Below, piece by piece: positions 1 to 7,208 of a stretch of DNA of 30,498 nucleotides; position 1 is the stretch's first letter; each line of letters opens with the position of its first letter. Origin of the DNA: JBQTKD01 sp052389435 (GTDB taxonomy: Bacteria; Actinomycetota; Actinomycetes; Sporichthyales; Sporichthyaceae); contig JBQTIB010000151.1 of NCBI GenBank assembly GCA_052389435.1, positions 1-30,498 of the forward strand. Direction: 5' to 3'. The notes under the pieces are model-generated. The model did not search any database. It was not told where the DNA came from and saw nothing but the letters and a program-made list of their open reading frames with translations. The position numbers were made by a program, and so were the translations under genes.

Positions 1-2
1 GC

Positions 3-125
3 ATCCCGGCCAAGCGGCGCGCCCACCACCTACAGGAGGGCGTCGGCCACTACGGGGTCTTCAGCGGCCGCCGCTGGGAGTCGGAGATCTACCCGGTGGT
101 GCGGGACTTCATCGCGCGCTCCTAG
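3..125 (+). CDS. C-terminal end of a polyhydroxyalkanoate depolymerase-like protein (5' truncated by window edge)
   Basis: Only the last 40 codons are inside the window; the frame is open from the edge and ends in TAG at 123-125. The peptide contains HHLQEGVGHYGVFSGRRW followed by EIYPVVRDFIARS. The GHYGVFSGRRW stretch is characteristic of the C-terminus of intracellular PHB/PHA depolymerases (alpha/beta hydrolase fold); the His in GHYG would be the likely catalytic-triad His. The expected role is cytoplasmic mobilisation of stored polyester granules. The call rests on a short conserved motif and the N-terminal nucleophile region cannot be seen. The next gene starts 22 bases downstream on the same strand. 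Confidence 0.72.
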   Translation: MPAKRRAHHLQEGVGHYGVFSGRRWESEIYPVVRDFIARS

Positions 126-147
126 CCGACACTGCCAGGATTGGCCG

Positions 148-432
148 ATGCGCCAGCCCCGGGTCGAGGTCGAGTACTGCACGCAGTGCCAGTGGCTGCT
201 GCGCGCCTCCTGGCTGGGCAGCGAGTTGCTGTCCACGTTCTCCAGCGACCTCGGCGAGGTCGCGCTGCAGCCCGGCACGGGCGGTGTATTCCAGGTACGG
301 GTCGGCACGACGACGGTCTGGGACCGCAGGGTCGACGGCGGCTTTCCCGAGGCCGCCGAGCTCAAGCGACGGGTCCGCGACGTGATCGCGCCCGACCGGG
401 AACTCGGGCACTCGGATCGCCCGCACGCCTAG
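148..432 (+). CDS. Rdx family (SelT/SelW/SelH-like) CxxC protein
   Basis: 94 residues. The N-terminus carries YCTQCQWLLRASWLGSELL, with a CxxC pair at residues 11 and 14, then LQPGTGGVFQV near residue 45 and a basic LKRRVRD segment. This is the thioredoxin-like Rdx fold in which bacteria use Cys where animal selenoproteins W/T/H have selenocysteine. Members are presumed thiol-redox proteins; the substrate is unknown. The ATG at 148 has AGGA at 137-140, a 7-base spacing. It lies 22 bases after the depolymerase-like gene and may share its transcript. The length is normal for the family and both Cys are present. Function beyond redox activity is inference. Confidence 0.9.
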   Translation: MRQPRVEVEYCTQCQWLLRASWLGSELLSTFSSDLGEVALQPGTGGVFQVRVGTTTVWDRRVDGGFPEAAELKRRVRDVIAPDRELGHSDRPHA

Positions 433-433
433 G

Positions 434-510
434 TAGTCCGTTCGGCCCATTCGAGACCGACCGATCGGCCCCCTTACGCTGTACGGCCGACCGATACGAA
501 TAGTCCGTTC
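434..510. promoter_or_regulatory. Intergenic region with two pairs of direct repeats upstream of the ABC transporter operon
   Basis: TAGTCCGTTC occurs at 434-443 and again at 501-510. CCGACCGAT occurs at 457-465 and 487-495. The two repeat pairs are nested in the 137-base gap before the ATP-binding subunit gene. The arrangement suggests paired sites for a regulator of the exporter; no regulator gene is next to it. No convincing -10/-35 pair stands out. Confidence 0.35.
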
Positions 511-569
511 CCTCCACGAATGTTGATCCCGACCGCCTGATCGGCGGGATGGACTTCGGGGGGAACCAC

Positions 570-1568
570 ATGTCTGGACAACTCGGCGGCGACGGGACGA
601 TCCCGCGCCAGCCGCTGAGCGGCCCGCAGATCGCCGCCGCGCACGTGCGCGGCGGCTCGATCGAGGTACGCGGCCTGACCAAGCGCTACGGCGCCAAGAC
701 CGCCGTCGAGGGCCTGACCTTCGACGTGCGTCCCGGCGTCGTCACCGGCTTCCTCGGGCCCAACGGCTCGGGCAAGACCACGACCATGCGCATGATCCTC
801 GGCCTGGACAACCCGACCGCCGGAACCGTGACGGTGGGCGGCAAGGCCTACCGGGACCTGCCCGCGCCGCTGCGCGAGATCGGCGCGCTCATCGACCCGG
901 GCGCGGTGCACCCCAAGCGCTCCGCCCGCAACCACCTGCTCGCCCTGGCGCAGAGCAACCGCATCGGAGCCAAGCGCGTCGAGGAGGTGCTCGGCATGGT
1001 CGGCCTGTCCGAGGCCGCCGGTCGCAAGGTCGGTGGGTTCTCCCTGGGCATGAGCCAGCGTCTCGGCATCGCCGCCGCGATGCTCGGCGACCCGGGCGTG
1101 GTCATGCTCGACGAGCCGGTCAACGGCCTCGACCCCGAGGGCATCGTCTGGATCCGCCGCTTCATGCGCGCGCTCGCGGCCGAGGGCCGCACGGTCCTCG
1201 TGTCCAGCCACCTCATGAACGAGATGGCGCACACCGCCGACCACGTCGTCGTCATCGGCCGCGGCAAACTCCTGCGCGACGAGCCCATCTCGCAGTTCGT
1301 CGAGACGAGCTCGGGCCGCTGGGTGACCGTCCGTACCCCGCGCTTCGCGGAACTGACGCCCCGTCTGATCCATGCGGGAGCCTCGGTGATCGGCGAGCCC
1401 GACGGCGCCCTGCGCATCGTCGGCCTGGACGCGATCGCCATCGGCGAAACCGCGGCCGCGGCCGGGATCGCCCTGCACGAACTGACTCCGCACCGCGCCT
1501 CCCTGGAAGAGGCGTTCATGGAACTGACCCACGACAGCGTCGAGTACACGGCAGGAAGTGCGGCATGA
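570..1568 (+). CDS. ABC transporter ATP-binding protein (ABC-2 exporter type)
   Basis: 332 residues from the ATG at 570. This start is preferred over the in-frame ATG at 549 because GGGGGG at 558-563 gives a ribosome binding site at a good distance. The sequence shows Walker A GPNGSGKTT, a Q-loop region, the signature FSLGMSQRL, Walker B VVMLDEP and the H-loop in SSHLMNE. The roughly 100-residue C-terminal extension is typical of BcrA/DrrA-like subunits of drug, lantibiotic or lipid exporters. It energises transport with the six-helix permease encoded by the next gene, which starts inside the stop codon (ATGA, 1565-1568). The substrate cannot be read from the sequence. Confidence 0.95.
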   Translation: MSGQLGGDGTIPRQPLSGPQIAAAHVRGGSIEVRGLTKRYGAKTAVEGLTFDVRPGVVTGFLGPNGSGKTTTMRMILGLDNPTAGTVTVGGKAYRDLPAPLREIGALIDPGAVHPKRSARNHLLALAQSNRIGAKRVEEVLGMVGLSEAAGRKVGGFSLGMSQRLGIAAAMLGDPGVVMLDEPVNGLDPEGIVWIRRFMRALAAEGRTVLVSSHLMNEMAHTADHVVVIGRGKLLRDEPISQFVETSSGRWVTVRTPRFAELTPRLIHAGASVIGEPDGALRIVGLDAIAIGETAAAAGIALHELTPHRASLEEAFMELTHDSVEYTAGSAA

Positions 1569-2383
1569 CCACCCAGACCCTCCCCGCGCGGGTGCCGGTC
1601 GCGTCCGGCCCCCCCGGATTCTTCGACGCCGTCCGCGCCGAGTGGACCAAGCTGCGCAGCGTCCGCTCCAGCGTCTGGACCATCCTGGTCGCGCTGGCCG
1701 TCGGCATCGGGCTGTCCGCGCTGGTCAGCGCGCTGGCCGCGAACGACTATGCGAACAGCGGCGGCTCGACCGAGAACTGGGACCCGACCGCGATCTCCAC
1801 CTTCGGCGGCGTCTTCGCCCAACTCGCGATCGCCGTGCTGGGCACGCTGGTGGTCACCTCCGAGTACGCGACCCGCTCCATCCGGACGAGCCTGCAGGCG
1901 GTTCCCCGCCGCGGCCGACTGCTCGGAGCCAAGGCGATCGTCGTGGGCACGGTGGCGCTCGCGGTCGGCATGGTCATGGCCTTCGGGTCGTTCCTGATCG
2001 GTCAGGCCCTGATCTCGGGCAAGGCCCCGACGGCGAGCCTGTCGGATGCGGGCGTGCTCCGCGCGGTGGCCGGCGTCGGCCTGTACTTCGCCGCGGTCGC
2101 GCTGCTCGGCATGGCGCTCGGCGCCCTGCTGCGCAGCACCGCGGGCGCGGTGACCGCTCTGGTCGCGATGCTCTTCGTTCTGCCGGGAGTGGTTCAGGCC
2201 CTGCCGGAGAGCCTGCGCGAGCCGTTGACCATGTACTGGCCGACCATCGCCGGCTCGCAGATCACCGCGACCGTGCAGACGCCGGACATGCTCGGCCCGT
2301 GGGCGGGCTTCGCGGTGATGCTGACCGCGGTCGCCGCGATCGGCTACGTCGCCTTCTGGCGCCTGACTCGCACCGACGCGTAG
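1565..2383 (+). CDS. ABC-2 type transporter permease
   Basis: 272 residues. The start ATG overlaps the stop of the ATPase gene in ATGA, so the two are translationally coupled. After a short cytoplasmic head (EWTKLRSVRSSVWT, typical of these permeases) there are six hydrophobic segments, at about residues 37-58, 83-101, 117-141, 160-178, 190-208 and 240-259. That is the usual ABC-2 membrane topology for a half-transporter that pairs with one ATPase. The probable role is export of a drug, peptide or lipid, or self-protection. A strong terminator follows 15 bases after the stop, so this looks like a self-contained two-gene operon. Confidence 0.92.
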   Translation: MTTQTLPARVPVASGPPGFFDAVRAEWTKLRSVRSSVWTILVALAVGIGLSALVSALAANDYANSGGSTENWDPTAISTFGGVFAQLAIAVLGTLVVTSEYATRSIRTSLQAVPRRGRLLGAKAIVVGTVALAVGMVMAFGSFLIGQALISGKAPTASLSDAGVLRAVAGVGLYFAAVALLGMALGALLRSTAGAVTALVAMLFVLPGVVQALPESLREPLTMYWPTIAGSQITATVQTPDMLGPWAGFAVMLTAVAAIGYVAFWRLTRTDA

Positions 2384-2398
2384 CCGCACCCGGACCGA

Positions 2399-2436
2399 GA
2401 GCCCGCCGCCCTGCCCGGGGCGGCGGGCTCTTGCTC
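2399..2436 (+). terminator. Rho-independent-like terminator of the ABC exporter operon
   Basis: GAGCCCGCCGCC at 2399-2410 pairs perfectly with GGCGGCGGGCTC at 2419-2430 across an 8-base loop: a 12-bp GC-rich stem followed by TTGCTC. There is no long U tract, which is common in high-GC actinobacteria. Confidence 0.8.
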
Positions 2437-2607
2437 GCCCTCCCCCTCCGAAGCACGCGTGGCCGACGTCTCGAGGCACCCCGAGAGTTCCCACCTATGG
2501 GTGTGACGTGTCTGCCGGCGAACCCCCCGGGGGCACCACTTAGGCTTCGCTTGCGCTGTCGCCCGTCCCGGCCGGCAGGCACGCGAAGCGAGGACGGACG
2601 CCGCCCC

Positions 2608-2919
2608 GTGCTGATGCACCTGACGACCCAGGAGGAGTGGGCCGCCGCTCAGGAGGCGGGCGTCTACGAGCCGCCGTCCCTGGCCAAGGAGGGCTTCGTT
2701 CACCTCTCGGCCCCCAATCAGGTATTGGCCACGGCGGAGCGTCACTACCCGGGGGTTCGCGGTCTGGTGATGCTGACCATCGCCGCGGAACGCCTCAAGG
2801 CCCCCCTGCGCTACGAGACCGTTCCCGAGCAGGGCGAGATGTTCCCGCACCTGTACGGCCCGCTGAACCTCGACGCGGTGACCGCCGTCGTGGACTTCCA
2901 GGGCCCGGGCCAGAGCTAA
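2608..2919 (+). CDS. DUF952 domain protein
   Basis: 103 residues if begun at the GTG at 2608; an ATG at 2614 is the alternative. GAGGAC near 2590 favours the GTG. The sequence has the DUF952 landmarks: MHLTTQEEWAAA at the N-terminus, AKEGFVHLS near residue 30, then LRYETVPEQGEMFPHLYGPL and LDAVTAVVDF at the end. The family fold resembles ADP-ribosyltransferases, but no reaction is established that I know of. A TAGGCT hexamer at 2541-2546 could be the -10 of its own promoter, since it lies after the exporter terminator. The next gene downstream is convergent. Confidence 0.85.
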   Translation: MLMHLTTQEEWAAAQEAGVYEPPSLAKEGFVHLSAPNQVLATAERHYPGVRGLVMLTIAAERLKAPLRYETVPEQGEMFPHLYGPLNLDAVTAVVDFQGPGQS

Positions 2920-2934
2920 CGCCGCGCCCGGAAA

Positions 2935-3786
2935 CTAGGCCACCGCGCTCAGGGGCCGGTAGCGGGCGATCTGCACGGCGACGGTCACCTCGATCGGGTC
3001 GGGCAACTCGGCCAGACGCCGCTCCAGTTCGAGCGGAAAGACGTGGTGGGCGTTCGGGCCCATGAGCACGAGCGTCCGCACGCCGGCGCGGTTCAGCGTC
3101 AGCCGGTAGCGCACCGCCTCGGCGCCGATCGGTGCGAACCACGGCTCCAGGCTCGCCGCCAGACGAGCCGCCTTGTCGGCGTCGATCCGAATCAGTCCGA
3201 GCGGAGAGATCGCCTCGGCCAGGTGGTCCGCCGCGGGGGTGACCACGAGCAGACTGCCGTCGGAGCGCAGCACCCGCGCGTACTCCTGCGCGTTGCGTGG
3301 AGCGAACACGTTGAGCACGAGACCGGCGCTGCCGGCGTGCAACGGAAGCGGTTCGCGCAGGTCCCAACCGATCGCGCACGCTCGCGGGTGCACCTTGGCG
3401 GCGCGACGCAGCGCCGCCGTCGAGGAGTCGATCGCCAACCCGTGCGCCTCCGACAGGGCGTCGAGCACCGCGGCGAGGTAGTAGCCCGGGCCGGCGCCCG
3501 CGTCGAGAACCAAGCCGGCCCCCGGCCAGAGGTCGACCCCCGCCTTCGCCAGCCCCTCGGCCACCGGCGAAAAGTGACCGGCGGTCAGAAACTCGACCCG
3601 GGCGGCGACGGCGTCCGCGTCGTCGGCGCCCAGACCGGCCCGGCCGAGGCCGGCGAGCAGGTTCACATACCCCTGCCGGGCGGCGTCGAAGGCGTGCCCC
3701 GCGGAGCAGCGCAGCCCGGACGCGGCGGCGTGCAGATCGACGCCGCAGACCGGACAGGTCAGCGCGGCCAGTACCGGCCCGAACAT
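2935..3786 (-). CDS. 23S rRNA (guanine-N1) methyltransferase-like protein (RlmA/TlrB family)
   Basis: 283 residues. The N-terminus is a zinc-binding module: LTCPVCGVDLHAAASGL followed by RCSAGHAFDAARQGYVNLL, supplying Cys-x2-Cys, Cys and His ligands. A Rossmann methyltransferase domain follows with the SAM motif LVLDAGAGPGYYL. This is the RlmA(I)/RlmA(II) architecture, whose members methylate N1 of a guanine in helix 35 of 23S rRNA; some confer macrolide resistance. The ATG shares one base with the stop of the upstream dehydrogenase gene (TGATG at 3784-3788), so translation is probably coupled. Which guanine is modified cannot be decided here. Confidence 0.85.
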   Translation of the reverse strand: MFGPVLAALTCPVCGVDLHAAASGLRCSAGHAFDAARQGYVNLLAGLGRAGLGADDADAVAARVEFLTAGHFSPVAEGLAKAGVDLWPGAGLVLDAGAGPGYYLAAVLDALSEAHGLAIDSSTAALRRAAKVHPRACAIGWDLREPLPLHAGSAGLVLNVFAPRNAQEYARVLRSDGSLLVVTPAADHLAEAISPLGLIRIDADKAARLAASLEPWFAPIGAEAVRYRLTLNRAGVRTLVLMGPNAHHVFPLELERRLAELPDPIEVTVAVQIARYRPLSAVA

Positions 3787-4751
3787 CAGAGCGTGAAAAC
3801 GACCTTGCCGAAGAGCTCGCCGCGCTCCATCTTGGCAAAGCCCTCCTTCGCCTCGCGCATCGGCAGGACGGTGTCGATCAGCGGTTTGACGCCGGACCCG
3901 GCCATGAACACCGCAAGGCGTTCGAGCTCGTCGCGGGTGCCCATCGTCGAGCCGACGACCGAGAGCTGCAGGAAGAACAGCCGGGTCAGCTCGGCGGGCG
4001 GGGCGTTGCCGCTGGTGGCGCCCGAGATGACGACGGTGCCGCCGGGCTTGAGCGACTTCATCGAGTGCGCCCACGTCGCCTGACCGACGGTTTCCATGAC
4101 CGCGTCGACCCGGTCGGGCAGCCGGGCGCCGGATTCGAAGGCGGCGTCCGCGCCGAGCTCGAGGGCCTTGGCCCGCTTCCCTTCCTCCCGGCTGGTCACC
4201 CAGACCCGGAAACCGGCCGCGTGCCCGAGGGCGATGAGGGCGGTGGCCACGCCGCCGCCGGCGCCCTGGACCAAGACGGTCCCGCCGGGCTGCAGGCCGG
4301 AGCGCTGGAACAGCATCCGATACGCCGTCAGGTACGCCGTCGGCAGGCACGCCGCCTCTTCGAACGACAGCCCCGCGGGCTTGGGAACGAGGTTGCGCCG
4401 CGGCACGACCAACTGCTCGGCGAAGGTGCCCTGGTGACGCTCGGAGAGCAGGGATCGGCCCGGGTCCATGGTCTCGTCGCCGCGGTAGTCCGGGTCGCCG
4501 ATCAACGCGTGCACGATGACCTCGTTGCCGTCCGGGTCGAGACCGGCGGCGTCGCAGCCGAGAATCATCGGCAGTTGCTTCTCGGCCAGGCCCACGCCAC
4601 GCAGGGACCAGAGGTCGTGGTGGTTGAGCGAGGCCGCCTTCACCTCGACGGTCACCCACCCGTCCTTCGCGATCGGCTCGGGCCGTTCGCCGAGCTCGAG
4701 AGCGGACAGCGGGTCGTCGGGGGAGAAGCGCGCGGCGCTGACGGCGAACAT
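3786..4751 (-). CDS. Zinc-binding dehydrogenase / quinone oxidoreductase-like MDR protein
   Basis: 321 residues. The N-terminal catalytic domain includes SLNHHDLWSLRGVG and MILGCDAAG. The nucleotide-binding domain has the glycine motif VLVQGAGGGVATALIALG around residues 145-162. The Cys cluster of the structural zinc in classical alcohol dehydrogenases is missing, so a quinone- or enal-reductase-like NAD(P)H enzyme is more likely than a classical alcohol dehydrogenase. The substrate is unknown. There is no ribosome binding site; TAGGGT ends six bases before the ATG, so the mRNA is probably leaderless. It is first in a two-gene operon with the methyltransferase. Confidence 0.88.
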   Translation of the reverse strand: MFAVSAARFSPDDPLSALELGERPEPIAKDGWVTVEVKAASLNHHDLWSLRGVGLAEKQLPMILGCDAAGLDPDGNEVIVHALIGDPDYRGDETMDPGRSLLSERHQGTFAEQLVVPRRNLVPKPAGLSFEEAACLPTAYLTAYRMLFQRSGLQPGGTVLVQGAGGGVATALIALGHAAGFRVWVTSREEGKRAKALELGADAAFESGARLPDRVDAVMETVGQATWAHSMKSLKPGGTVVISGATSGNAPPAELTRLFFLQLSVVGSTMGTRDELERLAVFMAGSGVKPLIDTVLPMREAKEGFAKMERGELFGKVVFTL

Positions 4752-4757
4752 GCTCCG

Positions 4758-4763
4758 ACCCTA
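4758..4763 (-). promoter_or_regulatory. -10 element for a probable leaderless transcript of the dehydrogenase gene
   Basis: On the minus strand TAGGGT lies at 4763-4758, six bases before the ATG at 4751. No purine-rich ribosome binding site lies between. Transcription would start at or next to the A of the start codon. No good -35 is visible. Confidence 0.55.
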
Positions 4764-4855
4764 CTCACGCACGATGCCGCGCAGGAGCCAGCCGACCGCT
4801 CCCACTCCCCCATAAGTGGCGGGGATAGGGTCCCGGAGGATCGCTCGATCCGGCA

Positions 4856-4880
4856 GTTTGGGCGCCCGTTGCAGCGGGTA
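4856..4880 (+). promoter_or_regulatory. SigF/SigB-type promoter (GTTT-N16-GGGTA) upstream of the anti-sigma/sigma operon
   Basis: GTTT at 4856-4859 and GGGTA at 4876-4880 are separated by exactly 16 bases. This matches the consensus recognised by actinobacterial SigF and Bacillus SigB (GTTT-N15-17-GGGTAT). It lies 54 bases upstream of the anti-sigma start codon, with no other gene between. The natural reading is positive autoregulation of the operon by its own sigma factor. Confidence 0.8.
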
Positions 4881-4934
4881 GTGACGTCGGGCCCGGCACA
4901 AGCGCGACGGGCAGTCGACAGGGGAGGCGTTTCG

Positions 4935-5366
4935 GTGACCCAGGCAGGGGCGGTGCCCGGGTCCGCCGCGGGGCCGGTCGAGGACTTCGTGGAAGTCCGA
5001 CTTCCCTCCGACGGGGCGTTTCTCTCCGTTCTCCGCACGACGACGGCCTCGCTCGCCGCACGTCTGAACTTCACCCTCGACGAGATCGAGGACATGCGCA
5101 TCGCCGTAGACGAGGCGTGCGCCCTGCTGCTGGCCAAGGCCGTGCTCGACTCGCAGTTGACGTGCCGGTTCGAGGTCCACGGCGAGGGCATGACGGTGAT
5201 CGTCAGCGCTCCGACCCGCGACGGCACGCCGCCGCGGCGCGACACCTTCGCCTGGACGGTCCTGACCGCCCTCGCGGACGCGGTGGACACCGAGGTCGCC
5301 GACGACAACGTTCTGACCATTCGTCTACGCAAGGACTGCACGACAGTCGGGGAGGCGATGGCGTGA
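4935..5366 (+). CDS. usfX: Anti-sigma factor of SigF (RsbW/UsfX-like HATPase-fold protein)
   Basis: 143 residues from the GTG at 4935, which has GGGGAGG at 4921-4927. The sequence EDMRIAVDEACALLL and later FAWTVLTALADAVDTE closely match mycobacterial UsfX/RsbW, the anti-sigma factor of SigF. These proteins have a GHKL ATPase-like fold, bind the sigma factor, and are displaced when an unphosphorylated anti-anti-sigma factor binds. The N-box Asn expected shortly after the Glu in EAC is Leu here; as I recall, UsfX also lacks it. Whether the protein binds ATP or phosphorylates its antagonist is therefore open. Its stop overlaps the sigF start (GTGA, 5363-5366). No antagonist gene is in the window. 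Confidence 0.87.
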   Translation: MTQAGAVPGSAAGPVEDFVEVRLPSDGAFLSVLRTTTASLAARLNFTLDEIEDMRIAVDEACALLLAKAVLDSQLTCRFEVHGEGMTVIVSAPTRDGTPPRRDTFAWTVLTALADAVDTEVADDNVLTIRLRKDCTTVGEAMA

Positions 5367-6181
5367 CGGCCCCGTCCGGGATGGGTGGCCCGGACCCTGC
5401 CGAAGATCGGAGCGACCGTCTCGCGTTGGCACGCGAGCAGGCGCGCGATCTACTCACCGTGCTCGGGTCCATGGCGCCGGACGATCCGGAGCGCGCGGGA
5501 CTGCGCGACCGACTGGTCGAACTGCACCTGCCGCTGGTCGAGCACCTCGCTCGACGTTTCCGCAACCGCGGCGAGCCCCTGGACGATCTGGTCCAGGTCG
5601 CGACGATCGGGTTGATCAAGTCGATCGACCGGTTCGACACCGAGCGCGGCGTGGAGTTCTCCACCTACGCCACTCCGACGATCGTGGGGGAGATCAAGCG
5701 CCACTTCCGAGACCGCGGGTGGGCGGTGCGGGTGCCGCGCCGCCTGCAGGAACTGCGGGTCACGCTGACCTCCTCCCGCGCGGAGCTTTCCCAGAAGCTG
5801 GGTCGGGCGCCCACCGTCGCCGAACTCGCGGAGAACCTCGGCCTGTCCGAAGAGGAGGTGCTCGAGGGCCTGGAGTCGGCCAACGCCTACAGCACCCTGT
5901 CCCTGGACGCGACCGACCAGACCGACGACGAAGGTCCGGCGGTCGTCGACCAGTTGGGCTCGGAGGACGAGGCACTCGCGGGAGTGGAGTACCGGGAGTC
6001 CCTCAAGCCCCTTTTGGAACAGCTTTCTCCTCGAGAGAAGCGCATTCTTCTCCTGCGCTTCTTTGGCAACATGACGCAATCCCAGATTGCCTCTGAAATC
6101 GGCATTTCGCAGATGCACGTGTCGCGCCTGTTGGCGCGGACCCTGGCGAAATTGCGGGCGGACCTGCTCGTCGACGAGTGA
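5363..6181 (+). CDS. sigF: RNA polymerase sigma factor SigF (SigB/F/G group)
   Basis: 272 residues, starting at the GTG inside the GTGA overlap with the anti-sigma gene. Region 2 contains RFRNRGEPLDDLVQVATIGL, then FSTYATPTIVGEIKRHFRD and WAVRVPRRLQEL. Region 3 is QKLGRAPTVAELAENLG, and region 4 ends with MTQSQIASEIGISQMHVSRL, the helix-turn-helix that reads the -35 element. This is the group-3 sigma family controlling general stress, stationary-phase or sporulation genes in actinobacteria. The 1:1 coupling with the anti-sigma gene and the upstream GTTT-N16-GGGTA promoter suggest an autoregulated stress switch. The stop TGA abuts the stop of the convergent gene at 6182. Confidence 0.95.
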   Translation: MTAPSGMGGPDPAEDRSDRLALAREQARDLLTVLGSMAPDDPERAGLRDRLVELHLPLVEHLARRFRNRGEPLDDLVQVATIGLIKSIDRFDTERGVEFSTYATPTIVGEIKRHFRDRGWAVRVPRRLQELRVTLTSSRAELSQKLGRAPTVAELAENLGLSEEEVLEGLESANAYSTLSLDATDQTDDEGPAVVDQLGSEDEALAGVEYRESLKPLLEQLSPREKRILLLRFFGNMTQSQIASEIGISQMHVSRLLARTLAKLRADLLVDE

Positions 6182-6574
6182 TCACACGTCCGGGTCGTCG
6201 CGTTCGATCGCCAGCAGCGACACGAGAGCCGCGGCGGCCGAGACCAGGAGCGCAAAGCCGATCCACTGTCGGGTGTCCAGGGTCTCGTAGCCGACCGGCA
6301 GCATCACCAACTGCCACACCAGCGACGGCGATCGCGCCCACCGCGCGCCGCGCCACAGCGACCAGGCGATCCAGCCGAGTCCCCCGCCGGTCAGCAGGCC
6401 CAAGCCGCCGAGAAGGTAGGCCGAGAAGGCGTCGTCCGCGCGACCGTCGATCGTCTCGAGAATCGAGAACACGCTCAGTCCGAGCAGCGTCAGGGCCTGA
6501 GCCGCGGTAACGAGAGCGGCGACGATGCGTGCGCGACTCGAGGTCGCCCCGTCGTTCGGCTGAGTCACGGACAC
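6182..6574 (-). CDS. Small integral membrane protein, function unknown
   Basis: 130 residues. Four hydrophobic segments are visible, at about residues 17-40, 53-75, 84-98 and 103-120, with a short charged C-terminus (ERDDPDV). I do not recognise a named family. The GTG start at 6574 lacks a ribosome binding site; TACTCT on the minus strand (6586-6581) ends six bases before it, suggesting a leaderless mRNA. The stop directly abuts the sigF stop with no spacer, so the two genes converge tail to tail without room for a separate terminator. Confidence 0.75.
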   Translation of the reverse strand: MSVTQPNDGATSSRARIVAALVTAAQALTLLGLSVFSILETIDGRADDAFSAYLLGGLGLLTGGGLGWIAWSLWRGARWARSPSLVWQLVMLPVGYETLDTRQWIGFALLVSAAAALVSLLAIERDDPDV

Positions 6575-6580
6575 CGGGCG

Positions 6581-6586
6581 AGAGTA
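6581..6586 (-). promoter_or_regulatory. -10 element for a probable leaderless membrane-protein transcript
   Basis: Minus-strand TACTCT at 6586-6581 lies six bases before the GTG at 6574, with no ribosome binding site between. No clear -35. Confidence 0.45.
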
Positions 6587-6942
6587 CAGAATCCGCGGGA
6601 CATTGCCTTTCGTTTACCTTTGTATTGCCCATTCGCGATCTTCGGGCTGTTCCGCCCGCCCGGGGCGATGTCGTATGAGGTGCCCCACGGTGGCGGGGGT
6701 TTTTATCCACACTCCCCTTGTGTCTCGCTACTCGGTAGTACAGAGTTGCCGGCGGGTCGGCTTCCTACGGCCGAACCCGTGCCCGAACTCACACCCTTCG
6801 ACGTCGCCGCAAGGACGCGGAATACCTCGTGAACGCGTTCACTTGCACGAGGTAGCGTCGGAGAAAGCACCACCCAGCGCCGCCCGCCCGCATGTTCGCC
6901 CCCGGGGCGCCCTACCGCCCCACGCCATCAAGGAGCTCCACC
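6587..6942. other. Long whiB1 upstream region (about 360 bases, no gene)
   Basis: This gap between the leaderless membrane-protein gene and whiB1 holds no coding sequence I can support. Its left end (about 6600-6640) is unusually AT-rich for this genome. Its right end carries a large palindrome (6823-6854) and a good ribosome binding site. A TAGCGT hexamer at 6853-6858 is a candidate -10, with TGAACG at 6830-6835 as a weak -35 (17-base spacing). That would give an untranslated leader of roughly 80 bases. No small RNA or riboswitch fold was recognised. Confidence 0.5.
6823..6854. promoter_or_regulatory. CRP-like operator / nested palindrome in the whiB1 promoter
   Basis: GTGAACGCGTTCAC at 6829-6842 is a perfect 14-base palindrome with a GTGA-N6-TCAC core, the CRP/FNR-family half-site arrangement. 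An outer inverted repeat, TACCTCGTG (6823-6831) and CACGAGGTA (6846-6854), overlaps it. In M. tuberculosis, whiB1 is a known target of the cAMP receptor protein Rv3676, so a CRP site here is plausible. It would overlap the weak candidate -35. The identity of the binding protein is inference. Confidence 0.6.
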
Positions 6943-7194
6943 ATGGACTGGCGTCACCGCGCAGTCTGTCGGGACGAAGATCCCGAATTGTTCTTCCCCA
7001 TCGGCAACACCGGCCCGGCCCTCCTTCAGATCGAGGAGGCTCGCGCGGTCTGCCGCCGCTGCGACGTCATGGACGTCTGCCTGCAGTGGGCTCTCGAGTC
7101 CGGCCAGGACGCGGGCGTGTGGGGTGGACTGAGTGAGGACGAGCGCCGCGCGCTCAAGCGTCGTACCGCCCGTGCCCGGGCTCGCGTCCTCTAG
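6943..7194 (+). CDS. whiB1: WhiB-family iron-sulfur transcription factor, WhiB1/WblE type
   Basis: 83 residues. The four cluster-binding cysteines are at 9, 37, 40 and 46 (CRRC spacing), followed by the GVWGG turn and a basic tail (ERRALKRRTARARAR) that contacts DNA. The opening MDWRHRAVCRDEDPELFFP is nearly diagnostic for the WhiB1/WblE subgroup, which holds an NO-sensitive [4Fe-4S] cluster and works with the primary sigma factor. The ATG at 6943 has AAGGAG at 6930-6935. Convergent pdtaS beside it repeats the Rv3219/Rv3220c arrangement. A CRP-like palindrome lies about 100 bases upstream. Confidence 0.96.
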   Translation: MDWRHRAVCRDEDPELFFPIGNTGPALLQIEEARAVCRRCDVMDVCLQWALESGQDAGVWGGLSEDERRALKRRTARARARVL

Positions 7195-7208
7195 GCACAA
7201 GCAACCGA

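Noticed and set aside
549..569. Earlier ATG for the ABC ATPase
   Set aside because: Its upstream region offers a poorer ribosome binding site; GGGGGG fits the ATG at 570.
848..2494. Long open frame on the minus strand opposite the ABC exporter genes
   Set aside because: High GC keeps antisense frames open. The two plus-strand genes have clear motifs, coupled starts and a terminator; the minus frame is Arg/Gly-rich without any recognisable domain.
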